From Hellea sp. (lineage in GTDB: Bacteria; Pseudomonadota; Alphaproteobacteria; Caulobacterales; Maricaulaceae), in NCBI GenBank assembly GCA_020628425.1, contig JAHDEZ010000016.1:1-50191 (forward strand): a stretch of 50,191 bases of DNA. Direction: 5' to 3'. The notes under the pieces were generated by a model. The model saw only the letters and a list, made by a program, of their open reading frames with translations, was not told where the DNA came from and made no database searches. Position numbers and translations under genes: made by a program. Shown one piece after another: positions 24,734 through 34,049 of the stretch (position 1 is its first letter; every line of letters begins with the position of its first letter).

Positions 24734-25339
24734 ATGGATGGATTGGCTCAATCACCGGCCACAATGGCCCTTTTAATGGCCAATATTATTGTCAGTCTCG
24801 CCGGATTTGCCAGCCGTCAGATTTATGAAGAGAATATTTTCTGGATCGGCCCCATGAAGCAGGACAAACAATGGTACCGTGCGCTGAGCTCGGGCTTTAT
24901 TCATGTGAACCCGCCTCACCTGTTCCTTAATATGTATGTGCTGGTCATGTTTGGCATAGTGCTGGAACGCTGGGTTGGTCTGCAAGGGTTCTTGCTGATC
25001 TATTTTGCAGCCCTGTTTGGCGGCAGCCTGTGGTCTTATAAAGACAATCGGGATAATCTGAATTACCGTGCCGCCGGGGCATCGGGCGCCACATCTGGCA
25101 TCGTCTGCGCCTTTTGTCTTTACGCGCCCTTCGCGGAGCTCAGATTTTTCGGAGCACCTATGCCCGCCATTGTTTTTGCCGCGGGCTATATCGGCATCAG
25201 CTACGCCCTGGCCCGGCGCGGCGGCGGCATGATAGGCCATGATGCCCATCTGGGCGGAGCACTGGCCGGGCTGGCCATGGCCACCTATCTACACCCTGAG
25301 GCTATCGGATTGCTGATGGATCAATTGGGGCGGCTGTAA
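24734..25339 (+). CDS. Rhomboid family intramembrane serine protease
   Basis: 201 residues with six hydrophobic segments. It has the rhomboid catalytic pair: Ser117 in GASGATSG and His172 in IGHDAHLGGALAG, plus the first-loop H57..H62..N66 (FIHVNPPHLFLNMYVL) and ERW in helix 3. Cleaves within membranes; substrates unknown. Full length for a minimal bacterial rhomboid. Monocistronic, with the convergent macro-domain gene 5 nt away. Confidence 0.9.
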   Translation: MDGLAQSPATMALLMANIIVSLAGFASRQIYEENIFWIGPMKQDKQWYRALSSGFIHVNPPHLFLNMYVLVMFGIVLERWVGLQGFLLIYFAALFGGSLWSYKDNRDNLNYRAAGASGATSGIVCAFCLYAPFAELRFFGAPMPAIVFAAGYIGISYALARRGGGMIGHDAHLGGALAGLAMATYLHPEAIGLLMDQLGRL

Positions 25340-25344
25340 AGACA

Positions 25345-25986
25345 CTAGTCTTTCTGTAGGTTTCGGGGGTCCTGTCCCAGAAGCGTCAGATGATTATCAG
25401 TGGCCTCAGACCAGGATTTTGGAAGAAAATGACGGCCCGTTGCATGCAGTCGAATAGCCTCACACATCTGAAACGCAGCCATGGAAAAAGGGACCTTTCC
25501 CACACCTGTACCGAGACCGGGAACCACTATGGATTTGACGTGGTCAGATATCGCCTGCCCCTCAAACGGGCCATCTTTAAAGCGTCCACTTCGCACACAC
25601 ATAATTGCAGCGCGCATAGCCAAATATGAATTTATACTGTCAGAGCCCAAGACCTTTGGAACACGCATCGTTGGAGCTGCAATCATAAAAGGCACCTCAT
25701 CATCTGCGGTTGAAGCAATTTCAGCAGCCCCGACCGGTAGCTCTCCCTGCCAATGTTTCAGAATTGCCATCCGGACGTTATCTTGAACAGACGCGCCGAA
25801 ACGCCATGTATACCATGCATCTATACCTCCATCCATAAAACCGAAACTATTTGCCGGGCTTACATAGGCATCAGCCTCGACATCGAAGATAGACCCTTCG
25901 AAGACCGTCACGTCGTCCAATCCTTTAACCGCCTGATGAAAAGCATATGCAAGCCCCGCCTCTTTAGCGACCAAAGTGATTTTCAT
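25345..25986 (-). CDS. Macro domain protein
   Basis: 213 residues. The macro-domain signatures are present: VFEGSIFDVEADAYVSPANSFGFMDGGIDAWY and SIVVPGLGTGVGKVPF. These domains bind ADP-ribose and often remove ADP-ribose or O-acetyl groups; the asparagine in SPANSFG fits a catalytic type. The start ATG shares a base with the stop of the upstream SDR gene (25984-25988), so the two are one operon. The pairing with an SDR dehydrogenase is not one I know of. Confidence 0.85.
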   Translation of the reverse strand: MKITLVAKEAGLAYAFHQAVKGLDDVTVFEGSIFDVEADAYVSPANSFGFMDGGIDAWYTWRFGASVQDNVRMAILKHWQGELPVGAAEIASTADDEVPFMIAAPTMRVPKVLGSDSINSYLAMRAAIMCVRSGRFKDGPFEGQAISDHVKSIVVPGLGTGVGKVPFSMAAFQMCEAIRLHATGRHFLPKSWSEATDNHLTLLGQDPRNLQKD

Positions 25987-26813
25987 TAATACCCCTTCCC
26001 GTCCTCTCCGGCTTCGAAGGCGGCGGCAGTTTGTGCACCCATCTGACCCAGTAAGGTAAATAATTGTTCCGGATTTTCGTGACGCATTTCGGCGACCTGT
26101 AACTCCAGACCTTCAGCGAAAATCAACTCACGGTCTCCGGCCTCCATAGCTTTCAAAATAGCCGCCGCACAATCCATGGGATCAGAGCCGTTTTGAATGT
26201 TTTCGTCGCGCTTGCCAAAGGTATCGCCGTCCCCTGAGAGCGCGTTCACGTCTACATTTGTAGCGACCGAACCGGGCAGGACATTGAGCACTTTAATATC
26301 GTGGGCAAGTTCGACCTCCGCCCGCAGCGCATCCATATAGCCGATAAGTCCGTGTTTGGCCGCACAATAAGCCGTACGCAAAGGCGCACCTATACGACCC
26401 GCAACAGAACTAATGGCGATAATATTGGCTCCGCCCGCAGCTGCCATCTTTGGCAGATTGAGCTGTGTCAGCCAGATAGGGGCAATCAAATCCACATTGA
26501 TAAGCCTGGTATAGACCTGCGGCTCTGTGTGCAGGGCAAGACTGCGTTGTGATATGCCTGCATTATTGGCTAAGACATCTACCCGACCTTTCCAGGCCCA
26601 AGCTGTTTCCACATGTTTGGCGAGCGTGTCATAATCCGTCGTATCAAAAGGCAATATCAGACTGTCAGTTTTTAGCGCAGATTGCGTCTCTTCAAGGGCT
26701 TCCACGCGGCGTCCCGATAATATGATATCGGCGCCCGCAGCGGAAAATGTTTTGGCCATGGCCGCGCCGATGCCTGATGATGCCCCGGTAATCCAGACAG
26801 TTTTATTTTTCAT
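25986..26813 (-). CDS. SDR family NAD(P)-dependent oxidoreductase
   Basis: 275-residue classical short-chain dehydrogenase: NAD(P)-binding TGASSGIG at the N-terminus, NNAGISQRS, the catalytic Ser in AISSVAGRIG and the YCAAKHG Tyr-x3-Lys pair. GAGGAG precedes the start. Substrate not predictable. It overlaps the macro-domain gene by one base. Confidence 0.9.
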   Translation of the reverse strand: MKNKTVWITGASSGIGAAMAKTFSAAGADIILSGRRVEALEETQSALKTDSLILPFDTTDYDTLAKHVETAWAWKGRVDVLANNAGISQRSLALHTEPQVYTRLINVDLIAPIWLTQLNLPKMAAAGGANIIAISSVAGRIGAPLRTAYCAAKHGLIGYMDALRAEVELAHDIKVLNVLPGSVATNVDVNALSGDGDTFGKRDENIQNGSDPMDCAAAILKAMEAGDRELIFAEGLELQVAEMRHENPEQLFTLLGQMGAQTAAAFEAGEDGKGY

Positions 26814-26862
26814 ATGGCTCTCCTCATAGTCCAGTTTAGCTGTCCATCGGCGTGAACACCAA

Positions 26863-26887
26863 TAAAAAACCCGGCTAAGAAGCCGGG
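26863..26887 (-). terminator. Terminator of the CC0125-type lipoprotein gene
   Basis: A perfect 7-bp GC stem (CCCGGCT 26870-26876, AGCCGGG 26881-26887) with an AAGA loop, followed on the minus strand by a U run (As 26864-26869). It lies 25 nt past the stop of the lipoprotein gene and upstream of the SDR gene, so the SDR gene needs its own promoter. Confidence 0.8.
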
Positions 26888-26911
26888 CCTGAAATTCAAA
26901 TGTCAGAAATC

Positions 26912-27541
26912 CTATTGTTCAGGGAAAACGATGGTCGGTCCCAGATTAGCAATGATTTCTCGGGCATTGAACATATGGTCCGAACCCGGTGCCGCTGTCC
27001 GGCCGAAAGCAACATCAGCGGTCGCGCGGTATTTCGACGTCTCCCGGACGCGATAGGATTCGCGATGAAACGGATCATTGCGATAGAACGGGTCGCTGGC
27101 ACGTCCGCCAAAACCCCAGCCCCGGTCCCGGTGAATGCCGCGTCGGAAAAAGCTATAACGGTTAAACGCTGACCAGCCTGTGCGCGGCCGATAGAAAGAA
27201 TAACGGAAATAAGGATCATAGCCTCGACCAAAAGTCGACCCGACCGGTTGATAGCTGACCCGCGTGTCTTTTTCCGTGTCGCGATTTACCAGGCTGAAAT
27301 GATCATAGCCACGCTCCAACGCCATTTCGGCCGCCCGGTAGAGCATGTAATTCTCAACGGTTTCGCGATTTGTCAGGGAATTTCCGCCAAAGGTGATACG
27401 GGCAGTGGAGTTATCCAGCATAGTCTGGGAATATCCGTCGAATCCGCCCGGTTGTGATGCTGGTTGATATGGGGTTGTTGTGGCACAAGCCGCTAACACC
27501 GCAGCGGACGCAGCTAGAGCCAGATGACGCAAAAACTTCAT
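26912..27541 (-). CDS. CC0125/CC1285 family lipoprotein
   Basis: 209 residues. Lipobox VLAAC (Cys ~19). The family core is GGFDGYSQTMLDNSTARITFGGNSLTNRETVENYMLYRAAEMALERGYDHFSLVNRDTEK. After it comes an Arg/Tyr/Phe/Gly-rich segment (FRYSFYRPRTGW..FRRGIHRDRGWGFGG) which is low complexity. Named after Caulobacter paralogues; function unknown. AAGGAGG lies ahead of the start, a strong ribosome site, and a clear terminator follows. Confidence 0.85.
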   Translation of the reverse strand: MKFLRHLALAASAAVLAACATTTPYQPASQPGGFDGYSQTMLDNSTARITFGGNSLTNRETVENYMLYRAAEMALERGYDHFSLVNRDTEKDTRVSYQPVGSTFGRGYDPYFRYSFYRPRTGWSAFNRYSFFRRGIHRDRGWGFGGRASDPFYRNDPFHRESYRVRETSKYRATADVAFGRTAAPGSDHMFNAREIIANLGPTIVFPEQ

Positions 27542-27672
27542 TGCGATCCTCCTTTCCAGGATAGAGCTTCTTTTAACGTTCCGTCCCTGAACGTATGCTG
27601 AAAATATAGGCTGTGATTCCTAGATTTCAACCAAACTAACTGTGAACAGGGCGTCATTTGCGGACCCGGCAT

Positions 27673-28167
27673 TTATCTGGCCTTCAGGAACCGGAGGGCC
27701 CAGGCACCGATAAACAGGCTGGACAGAATCGTCACAATAGCCCCTTTTCGCAGCTGCCCACCCAGCTGAAAAAGATAATAACTCAAAAAAAGCCAAGGCA
27801 TCAGCAATAGCAAAACGATGAAAACCCGCGCCCGCGGTAATGGTGTTCTAATAGATTTACGGGCGTAAAAGGCGATAATTCCTAGTGGCACATAGGCCAG
27901 AGAACCCGCCCCGAATGATAATATAAAGGCCGATATAAGATGCGTTATATTCTGATCGTTTTCGGCGTAACCGGCGAAAAACACGGCACTGCCGATGAAG
28001 GCGACCAGCGCCAAAAGAACGGACAAGACCCATACACATTTTGAATAGAAATCACCGCGCATGTTTGCGGTTTCTTCAATCAAATGCTCCGGCGGCGCGA
28101 TGGGTTCTATGGCCGTTAACTTTGCATCGGGTGCATCAGCTTCATTCACTGCGCTGGTCCGGCTCAT
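27673..28167 (-). CDS. Uncharacterised membrane protein overlapping the CBS gene
   Basis: 164 residues: a soluble N-terminal ~40 residues, then four hydrophobic segments (VWVLSVLLALVAFIGSAVFF, a second with HLISAFILSFGAGSLAYVPLG, then VFIVLLLLMPWLFLSYYLF and IVTILSSLFIGAWALRF). Its start lies 26 nt inside the end of the CorC-type gene, suggesting co-translation. No family recognised. The 131 bp after its end, to 27542, holds only the ribosome site of the lipoprotein gene and its promoter region. Confidence 0.7.
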   Translation of the reverse strand: MSRTSAVNEADAPDAKLTAIEPIAPPEHLIEETANMRGDFYSKCVWVLSVLLALVAFIGSAVFFAGYAENDQNITHLISAFILSFGAGSLAYVPLGIIAFYARKSIRTPLPRARVFIVLLLLMPWLFLSYYLFQLGGQLRKGAIVTILSSLFIGAWALRFLKAR

Positions 28168-29443
28168 GGGTTTTAGTCACCTTCAGGCGCATGATCTGAT
28201 TTCGCTGACGCTCCAGAATTTCAAACCTATAACCATAATATGAGAAGGTCTGATTTTCATCAGGTATGGTTTGACTTTCATGAATAACCAGTCCGGCGAT
28301 CGTCACCGCTTCGTCATCAGGTAGTTTCCAATCCATAGCCCGATTAAGATCTCGAATAGGAATATCCCCGGCGATTGTAATCGACCCATCCGGCAAGCGT
28401 TCCATTCCTGGGAACTCGTCATCATATTCGTCCTGAATATCACCAACGATTTCCTCTAATATATCTTCGAGCGTAATCACCCCCATCAAAGCGCCATATT
28501 CGTCTACGACGATGGCAAAATGTTCACGCTTTTGCTGAAAGGCCCGCAATTGCTGTACGACTGAGGTGGTTTCCGGCACAAACCAAGGGTCGCGGCAGAT
28601 TTTAGCAATGTTTAGGCCTGTCACGTCACCGTCGGTTTTGGATAAGGCCTTGAGCATATCCTTGGCGTGCAGAACACCCGTTACATTATCATGGTCGTTC
28701 TTCCAAATTGGCAGGCGGGAATGGCCGGATTCCAACACTTCTTTCAAAATTTCTTCGGGTGATTGCGCGCCGTCCACCATGACGATGTTCTTGCGGTGGA
28801 CCATGACTTCCTCAATAGTCAGCTCATCTAGCTCCAGCACGCCGATAATCCGGTCCCGCGATCCCTTGGCCACACCGCCTTCCTGATGGTGGAGGTCAAC
28901 AGCGCCACGGATTTCGTCGGCCGCCGTCCAGGGTGAAGCATCGCTATCCACCCCAAATGTCCGCAAGACCGCATTGACGATGATCTGTACAAAAGACACA
29001 ATAGGCGCGAACACAGCGACAATAACATTCACAGGGCGCGACACCATCAGAGATGCCTTGTCCGGTTGTGTGATGGCATAGGTTTTGGGCAGAACTTCGG
29101 CAAAAACCAAAATAAGGGCGGTCATCACCATAGTCGCCCAGAAAGACGCCCAGCCACTATCTCCGAACAGGCTGGTCATGACGCCGGCCATCAAAACGGA
29201 GGCACCGATATTGACCAGATTATTCCCCAATAAAAGCGCCCCGATCAGCCGCTCCCGGCGGGCCAGAAGCCGTGCCACAATACTGGCGGCTTTATCCCCG
29301 TCTCGTTCGGCCGCATGAATACGGGCGCGCGACGCTGCCGTCAGCGCTGTCTCGGAACCGGAAAAAAAGGCCGAAATAAACAAGAGAAAAAATACTGCCA
29401 GCATGGGCAGGAAAACGGATGGGTCCTGTAAGGTTTCAAGCAT
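28142..29443 (-). CDS. HlyC/CorC family CNNM-CBS transporter
   Basis: 433 residues. An N-terminal CNNM-type membrane domain (FFLLFISAFFSGSETALTAASRARIHAAERDGDKAA, LGNNLVNIGASVL, AEVLPKTYAI), a CBS pair (MVHRKNIVMVDG..., FAIVVDEYGALMGVITLEDILEEIVGDIQDEYD) and the C-terminal CorC/HlyC domain with LPDGSITIAGDIPIRDLN. The DUF21/CNNM fold is linked to Mg2+ or Co2+ efflux. Full length. It lies 7 nt downstream of aroB's stop on the same strand and may belong to the aro operon. Confidence 0.92.
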   Translation of the reverse strand: MLETLQDPSVFLPMLAVFFLLFISAFFSGSETALTAASRARIHAAERDGDKAASIVARLLARRERLIGALLLGNNLVNIGASVLMAGVMTSLFGDSGWASFWATMVMTALILVFAEVLPKTYAITQPDKASLMVSRPVNVIVAVFAPIVSFVQIIVNAVLRTFGVDSDASPWTAADEIRGAVDLHHQEGGVAKGSRDRIIGVLELDELTIEEVMVHRKNIVMVDGAQSPEEILKEVLESGHSRLPIWKNDHDNVTGVLHAKDMLKALSKTDGDVTGLNIAKICRDPWFVPETTSVVQQLRAFQQKREHFAIVVDEYGALMGVITLEDILEEIVGDIQDEYDDEFPGMERLPDGSITIAGDIPIRDLNRAMDWKLPDDEAVTIAGLVIHESQTIPDENQTFSYYGYRFEILERQRNQIMRLKVTKTHEPDQRSE

Positions 29444-29449
29444 GGTTTT

Positions 29450-30553
29450 CTATATCAGACTTCGAAGATAGTTGCGAACAGATTGCGTCGAGGCGTCTTT
29501 TTCCACGAAAGCGTCGCCGATGGACCGCGCCAAAATCAACGTCAGCTTACCGCTTTCATTTTTTTTGTCTTGCGCCATATGGTTCATGAGCGCGTCGACA
29601 TTACCCCGCCAACGGGCCGTATCAGATATTCGTATCAGCCCGGTTTCCACCAAATGCGCCTCCAAGCGCTGTGCGTCTTGCCCTGAGCACAGGCCTTCGG
29701 CCACAGAAAATTCAAAGGCCATTTGCATGCCGGCACTGACAGCCTCGCCGTGCAGCAGGTCACTGGAATATCCGGCCTCGGCCTCAAGGGCGTGCCCGAA
29801 TGTGTGCCCCAGATTCAGCAGCGCACGGGCACCCCGCTCCTGTTCATCCTCCGCGACAATAGCGGCCTTCATCATACAGCTTGTGGCGACGGCTTCGCTG
29901 ATGGCATCAGATTCAAGCGATAAAACCTTGCAGCCATTGACCTCCAGCCAGTTATAGAAATCCCTATTTCCTAAAAGGCCGTATTTCAAAACTTCGGCAT
30001 AACCGGCTTTGAGTTCGCGATCCGGCAACGTTCTTAAAACCTGTGTATCCGAAAGCACCAGAGAGGGTTGATAAAACGCCCCGACCAGGTTCTTCCCCTG
30101 GGCCACGTTAATAGCTGTCTTGCCGCCAACCGAACTGTCCACCTGAGCCAATAGTGTCGTCGGAATCTGCACAAAGCGGCAGCCGCGTTTATAAATACTG
30201 GCAGCAAAACCGGTGAGATCGCCGATAACACCGCCGCCAAATGCCACCAGCATATCGTTGCGGGTCAGCTTTTGCTCGAACATATCGTCCAGCAGTTTCT
30301 GCAAAACCGGAAAGCTTTTTTGCGCTTCACCCGCAGGCAGGACCGTAACACTGACGTCCTGTTCGAAACTATAGAGTCGGTCTTTGTAAAGTCCGAATAC
30401 GGTCTCATCGGTGACCACATGGATGCGGCCCCGGCCAAGATATTTGGCCATATGGACGGCCAAGTCATCCAACAGATTTGGACCTATGAGAATATCATAG
30501 CTCCGCTCACCCAGTTCGACAGGGACCGTGCGTAAATTTATTGACTGGCTCAT
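29450..30553 (-). CDS. aroB: 3-dehydroquinate synthase
   Basis: 367 residues. Second step of the shikimate pathway, NAD+- and metal-dependent. Signatures: VLPAGEAQKSFPVLQKLLD, VAFGGGVIGDLTGFAASIYKRGCRFVQIPTTLLAQVDSSVGGKTAIN, and the metal-site ALLNLGHTFGHALEAEAGYSS..LHGEAVSAGM. Complete. Its ATG overlaps the aroK stop as ATGA (30550-30553), the usual aroK-aroB coupling. Confidence 0.96.
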   Translation of the reverse strand: MSQSINLRTVPVELGERSYDILIGPNLLDDLAVHMAKYLGRGRIHVVTDETVFGLYKDRLYSFEQDVSVTVLPAGEAQKSFPVLQKLLDDMFEQKLTRNDMLVAFGGGVIGDLTGFAASIYKRGCRFVQIPTTLLAQVDSSVGGKTAINVAQGKNLVGAFYQPSLVLSDTQVLRTLPDRELKAGYAEVLKYGLLGNRDFYNWLEVNGCKVLSLESDAISEAVATSCMMKAAIVAEDEQERGARALLNLGHTFGHALEAEAGYSSDLLHGEAVSAGMQMAFEFSVAEGLCSGQDAQRLEAHLVETGLIRISDTARWRGNVDALMNHMAQDKKNESGKLTLILARSIGDAFVEKDASTQSVRNYLRSLI

Positions 30554-31137
30554 TTGGCTGGCGCTTTGGGCTTTTTGCCCGGCTTTGGCGTTCGGTATTC
30601 TTTCACATAGCGGTCGAGATATCGCATAACACGATTCACTGTACGCATATGTGGTCCTTTGGCGATGGGGACGGTGACATGAGCTTTGGCATAGATAGGA
30701 TAGCGCTCATCCATAAGCTCGCGCATGCGGCCCCGCGGATCCGCGACTTGCAAAAGCGGGCGCGTGTCCTTGCGGCTGACCCGTTCCATAATGGTTTCAA
30801 AATCACCTTTGAGCCAAACCGTAATGGCACGCTCCAAGAGAATTTCGCGCGTTTCGTCCGGGATAAACGCACCTCCACCGGTCGCCAGAATACAAGGTCG
30901 ACCATCCAAAAGCCGTTCAATGACTCGGCGTTCTCCGGCCCTGAAATCTGCTTCACCGTGATCACGGAAATAGCCAGCTACCGTTCGTCCGGACGCCTGT
31001 TCAATCTCTTCATCGGAATCGTAAAAAGGTACGCCTATCCGTTTGGACAGACGACGCCCCACAGTAGTCTTGCCAACGCCCATTAACCCAACGAGGGCGA
31101 TAGGCTGTGCGCGTAAAACGCGATTTACCGGCCGCAT
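30550..31137 (-). CDS. aroK: Shikimate kinase
   Basis: 195 residues from ATG 31137; an in-frame start at 31245 would add residues with no homology and run into the divergent gene. Walker A GLMGVGKTT at 17-25, the shikimate-binding YDSDEEIEQASGRTVAGYFRDHGEADFRAGERRVIERLL and the Gly-rich ATGGGAF. Phosphorylates shikimate. Ends in a long basic tail RTPKPGKKPKAPAK. Coupled to aroB by a 4-nt overlap. Confidence 0.95.
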   Translation of the reverse strand: MRPVNRVLRAQPIALVGLMGVGKTTVGRRLSKRIGVPFYDSDEEIEQASGRTVAGYFRDHGEADFRAGERRVIERLLDGRPCILATGGGAFIPDETREILLERAITVWLKGDFETIMERVSRKDTRPLLQVADPRGRMRELMDERYPIYAKAHVTVPIAKGPHMRTVNRVMRYLDRYVKEYRTPKPGKKPKAPAK

Positions 31138-31245
31138 AGTGCCTTGATCCTGTTTAAATCGAACGCAACTGCGTGTTGCGTGAAAATTTCCCTTACTATG
31201 TCGATAAAAGCCGTTATGCTCAAGGGAAAAGAAAAAGGATTTCAA

Positions 31246-31386
31246 ATGAGAAAACTCGGCGCCATTTTTTTAATTTGCCTGCTTATTTTCGGTGGATTGT
31301 TTTTGTGGTTACTGAGTCAGACCGGACCGGAGCAGGCCAATATGGAAATGATCTCCGTTGATATTGAGGACAAAACTGAGCGGTAG
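31246..31386 (+). CDS. 46-residue single-span membrane protein
   Basis: MRKLGAIFLICLLIFGGLFL continues into a single helix, then a short acidic tail with MEMISVDIEDKTER. AAGGA lies 6 nt upstream. It is divergent from aroK (108 nt between starts) and its stop is 1 nt before the next start, so it is co-transcribed with the secreted protein and xerD. No function recognised; this small protein upstream of the long helical one appears conserved in layout with other Alphaproteobacteria from memory. Confidence 0.65.
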   Translation: MRKLGAIFLICLLIFGGLFLWLLSQTGPEQANMEMISVDIEDKTER

Positions 31387-31387
31387 T

Positions 31388-33016
31388 ATGAAGTCAGTTC
31401 TTGTAGCCCTTACGTTTTCCTGCGCGACAATAACCCTTGCTCATTCACCTTTGGCACAAGCGCAAGCCATTGAAGTCGGTGAGCTGGGTCAAGCTCAGGC
31501 TTATGAACCCGGGACGCTGTCCACAGCAGATGGTGGGCTCGATTCGGGGCTATGGTCAGGCACTGAGGCGTCCACAGCGATCTCATTAATAAACGACACA
31601 CCCGATTATTATTTCAACCCCGTTGCGCAGAATATGGTGCGGGGCGTATTGCTTTCAGCGGGAGTTCCGCCCACGGGAGCTAGCGATGGGCAATTTTCAA
31701 ACGCCCGCATGAACGGCATTATTCGACTCTCTGAAATGGCTGCTGCTCAGGATATCGCACAGCGCTCTCCGGGATTGGCCTCTTCCGGTGAACTGCGGGC
31801 GGATTTGGCACTCCTGGCTGGAAATGTTGATATTGCCTGCCAGCAATCGGACTCAGTCATCGAAGGCCGAACGGAACCCTACTGGATGAAAGTGAGGGCT
31901 TTTTGCCATGTGGAAAGGGGCGAAGGCGCTGCCGCAGAGTTAACAATGAACCTGTTGACGAGTGCAGGACATGAGGATGTTTATTTTCAGCGGCTCATCC
32001 GGCATTTAACCGGCGTTCCGGGTCGACCCGACCTCAAGGGCATTCCCCATTCGCCCCTGCATATCGCCATGATGACCAAAGCAGACCTGGACTGGCCCGT
32101 TGGGGAAAAACCGGCCACCGCCGCGGCCCAGGCCGTCTATCAGGTCTCGCAAACACCTGAAGCGCGACTTTTGGCGTTGTTTGAAGCAGCCCCGGCTTTA
32201 TCGGATACACAAATACAGGCCGTCATCGAAGGACTTAATTCCGATCCGCTTACCTCTGTTGACGGTCTGGCAGGCGGAGCGGCCGGTGTCCCGGCCACGC
32301 CCAGCCTCGATCTGGCCATGGGCGACAAAGGCGCCAGAGGCTTTGCGCAACTTTATCAACTCGCGCAGTTTGGAACGCCCGAAACCCGCACACCGGCCAT
32401 TATTGAATTTTTAAAACGCGCGGAGGCAGGCGGCAGTTTTCCACGCTTTGCGGAATTTATCGCGCCGCAACTCTCTTCGATAGATTACCCCTCATTGACC
32501 AACGAATCCGTTCCATTGGTGACGCGGGCAGCTATTTTGCGCCGCGACCTCGGTGCTTTGCAGCAAATTTACCAATCACTTGAGGGCAATGTACGCGCCC
32601 AGGACCGCGTTGCGTTGGCTGCTGATGCGTTGGGCAATGGATTTTACGCAGGCAATCTCGGTACAGATATTGACACGCGACTGACCCAGCCAGGCGAAAA
32701 GACCAGGGCAATGAGGGACACGCTTCTGGCTTACGGTCTGGGCGCAAACCTATCTGATACGGCGCTTGGAATTTTAAAAACCAAGGCCAGTCTGGGCCGT
32801 TATTCCGGGGAGCTTTTTGCTTTGGAGAGCGCAAGTCGCCGCCGGGCACAGGCAGAGACAGCATTAAGGGCGGCCATACTGATTGAGTCCTACAGCAAAG
32901 ATTCGGTTCCTGAATTCGTCCTGTATAAGGTGGTAGAAAGCCTGTATCAGGCCGGACTGACAGATCAGGCCGCGCAACTCGCGGCGCTCGATTTTGTTCA
33001 ACCCCTGACCGAATAA
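31388..33016 (+). CDS. Secreted helical-repeat protein upstream of xerD
   Basis: About 542 residues from ATG 31388 (the frame is open to 31358). Signal peptide ending near AQAQA, then Ala/Leu-rich helices throughout, without a catalytic motif I can see; the sequence looks like an all-helical solenoid. In other Alphaproteobacteria such a protein, sometimes labelled antifreeze-glycopeptide-like because of composition, precedes xerD and faces aroK. Its stop lies 3 nt before the GTG of xerD. A periplasmic role is inferred. Confidence 0.7.
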   Translation: MKSVLVALTFSCATITLAHSPLAQAQAIEVGELGQAQAYEPGTLSTADGGLDSGLWSGTEASTAISLINDTPDYYFNPVAQNMVRGVLLSAGVPPTGASDGQFSNARMNGIIRLSEMAAAQDIAQRSPGLASSGELRADLALLAGNVDIACQQSDSVIEGRTEPYWMKVRAFCHVERGEGAAAELTMNLLTSAGHEDVYFQRLIRHLTGVPGRPDLKGIPHSPLHIAMMTKADLDWPVGEKPATAAAQAVYQVSQTPEARLLALFEAAPALSDTQIQAVIEGLNSDPLTSVDGLAGGAAGVPATPSLDLAMGDKGARGFAQLYQLAQFGTPETRTPAIIEFLKRAEAGGSFPRFAEFIAPQLSSIDYPSLTNESVPLVTRAAILRRDLGALQQIYQSLEGNVRAQDRVALAADALGNGFYAGNLGTDIDTRLTQPGEKTRAMRDTLLAYGLGANLSDTALGILKTKASLGRYSGELFALESASRRRAQAETALRAAILIESYSKDSVPEFVLYKVVESLYQAGLTDQAAQLAALDFVQPLTE

Positions 33017-33019
33017 GCC

Positions 33020-33940
33020 GTGAAAACGGCCCGCGCCATAGACGCTTTTCTCGAGATGATGCAGGCTGAGCGCGCAGCCTCAGAGAATACAATCGCAGCC
33101 TACCAACGGGACTTGGACGGTTGGCAGGCGGCTCTTAGGAAAACAGATCTGTTGAACGCCAAAACAACAGATTTAGAAAAGGTACTGTCTATTTGGGCCG
33201 GTTCTGGCCTGGCGCCGTCCACCGCAGCCCGCAAATTGTCAGCGGCAAAACAGTTTTTCAAATTCCTGCAAATGGACGGCTTACGTCAAGATAATCCGGC
33301 GCAAAATTTACGTGGCCCCAAACAGGGTCGCCCTTTGCCAAAAATTCTATCTGAGGAAGACGTGGACCGTCTCTTTGATGCCGCGCAAGCCAAAGATGAT
33401 GTCAAAGCCCTGCGACGGCTGTGCTTATTGGAAATCCTGTATGCCGGGGGGCTGCGTGTCAGTGAGCTGGTTTCGCTAACCGTCAGAGCGGTATCGCGCC
33501 GAGATGGCTGTTTGATGATTAAGGGAAAAGGGGGCAAAGAACGGCTCGTGCCGCTCACAGATCCCGCACTCTCCGCCATTAAAGTCTGGCTCAAGGTTCG
33601 GGATAAAACCTTGCCTGAAAAATTGGGAGCTCGGGAACGGGCCAACGCATTTTTGTTCCCGTCGTCATCGAAATCTGGCCATATGACCCGCGAACGCTTT
33701 GCGCAGTTATTAAAAGAGCTGGCCATCGAAGCCGGGCTGGCGCCGTCACGGATTTCACCACATGTTTTAAGACACGCCTTTGCCACGCATTTGCTGGCCA
33801 ATGGGGCTGATCTGCGCAGCGTCCAAACACTTTTGGGGCACGCGGATATCAGCACCACCCAGATCTACACCCATGTGCTGGACGAGCGTATGAAAGCCCT
33901 GGTCTTTGATATGCATCCTCTTGCTAAAGGCGCGGATTGA
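33020..33940 (+). CDS. xerD: Tyrosine recombinase XerD
   Basis: 306 residues from GTG 33020. Site-specific recombinase that with XerC resolves chromosome dimers at dif, activated by FtsK (encoded at 5.5 kb in this window). The SAM-like core-binding N-terminal domain is followed by the catalytic domain with Arg146 (GGLRVSEL), Lys170/173 (KGKGGKERL), His248-x-x-Arg251 (HVLRHAF), His274 (LLGHADIST) and Tyr283. Full length. XerD rather than XerC is chosen from the aroK/aroB neighbourhood. Confidence 0.9.
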   Translation: MKTARAIDAFLEMMQAERAASENTIAAYQRDLDGWQAALRKTDLLNAKTTDLEKVLSIWAGSGLAPSTAARKLSAAKQFFKFLQMDGLRQDNPAQNLRGPKQGRPLPKILSEEDVDRLFDAAQAKDDVKALRRLCLLEILYAGGLRVSELVSLTVRAVSRRDGCLMIKGKGGKERLVPLTDPALSAIKVWLKVRDKTLPEKLGARERANAFLFPSSSKSGHMTRERFAQLLKELAIEAGLAPSRISPHVLRHAFATHLLANGADLRSVQTLLGHADISTTQIYTHVLDERMKALVFDMHPLAKGAD

Positions 33941-34049
33941 AATTCGATACGTCTTCGTACCCATTGTCGGCGTAATAAACCTTTCCTTGCCCTTTGAGTG
34001 GGCTTTGATATGTTCCGGCGCCTTAAAATAATAATTGGACCCGTTGCGC

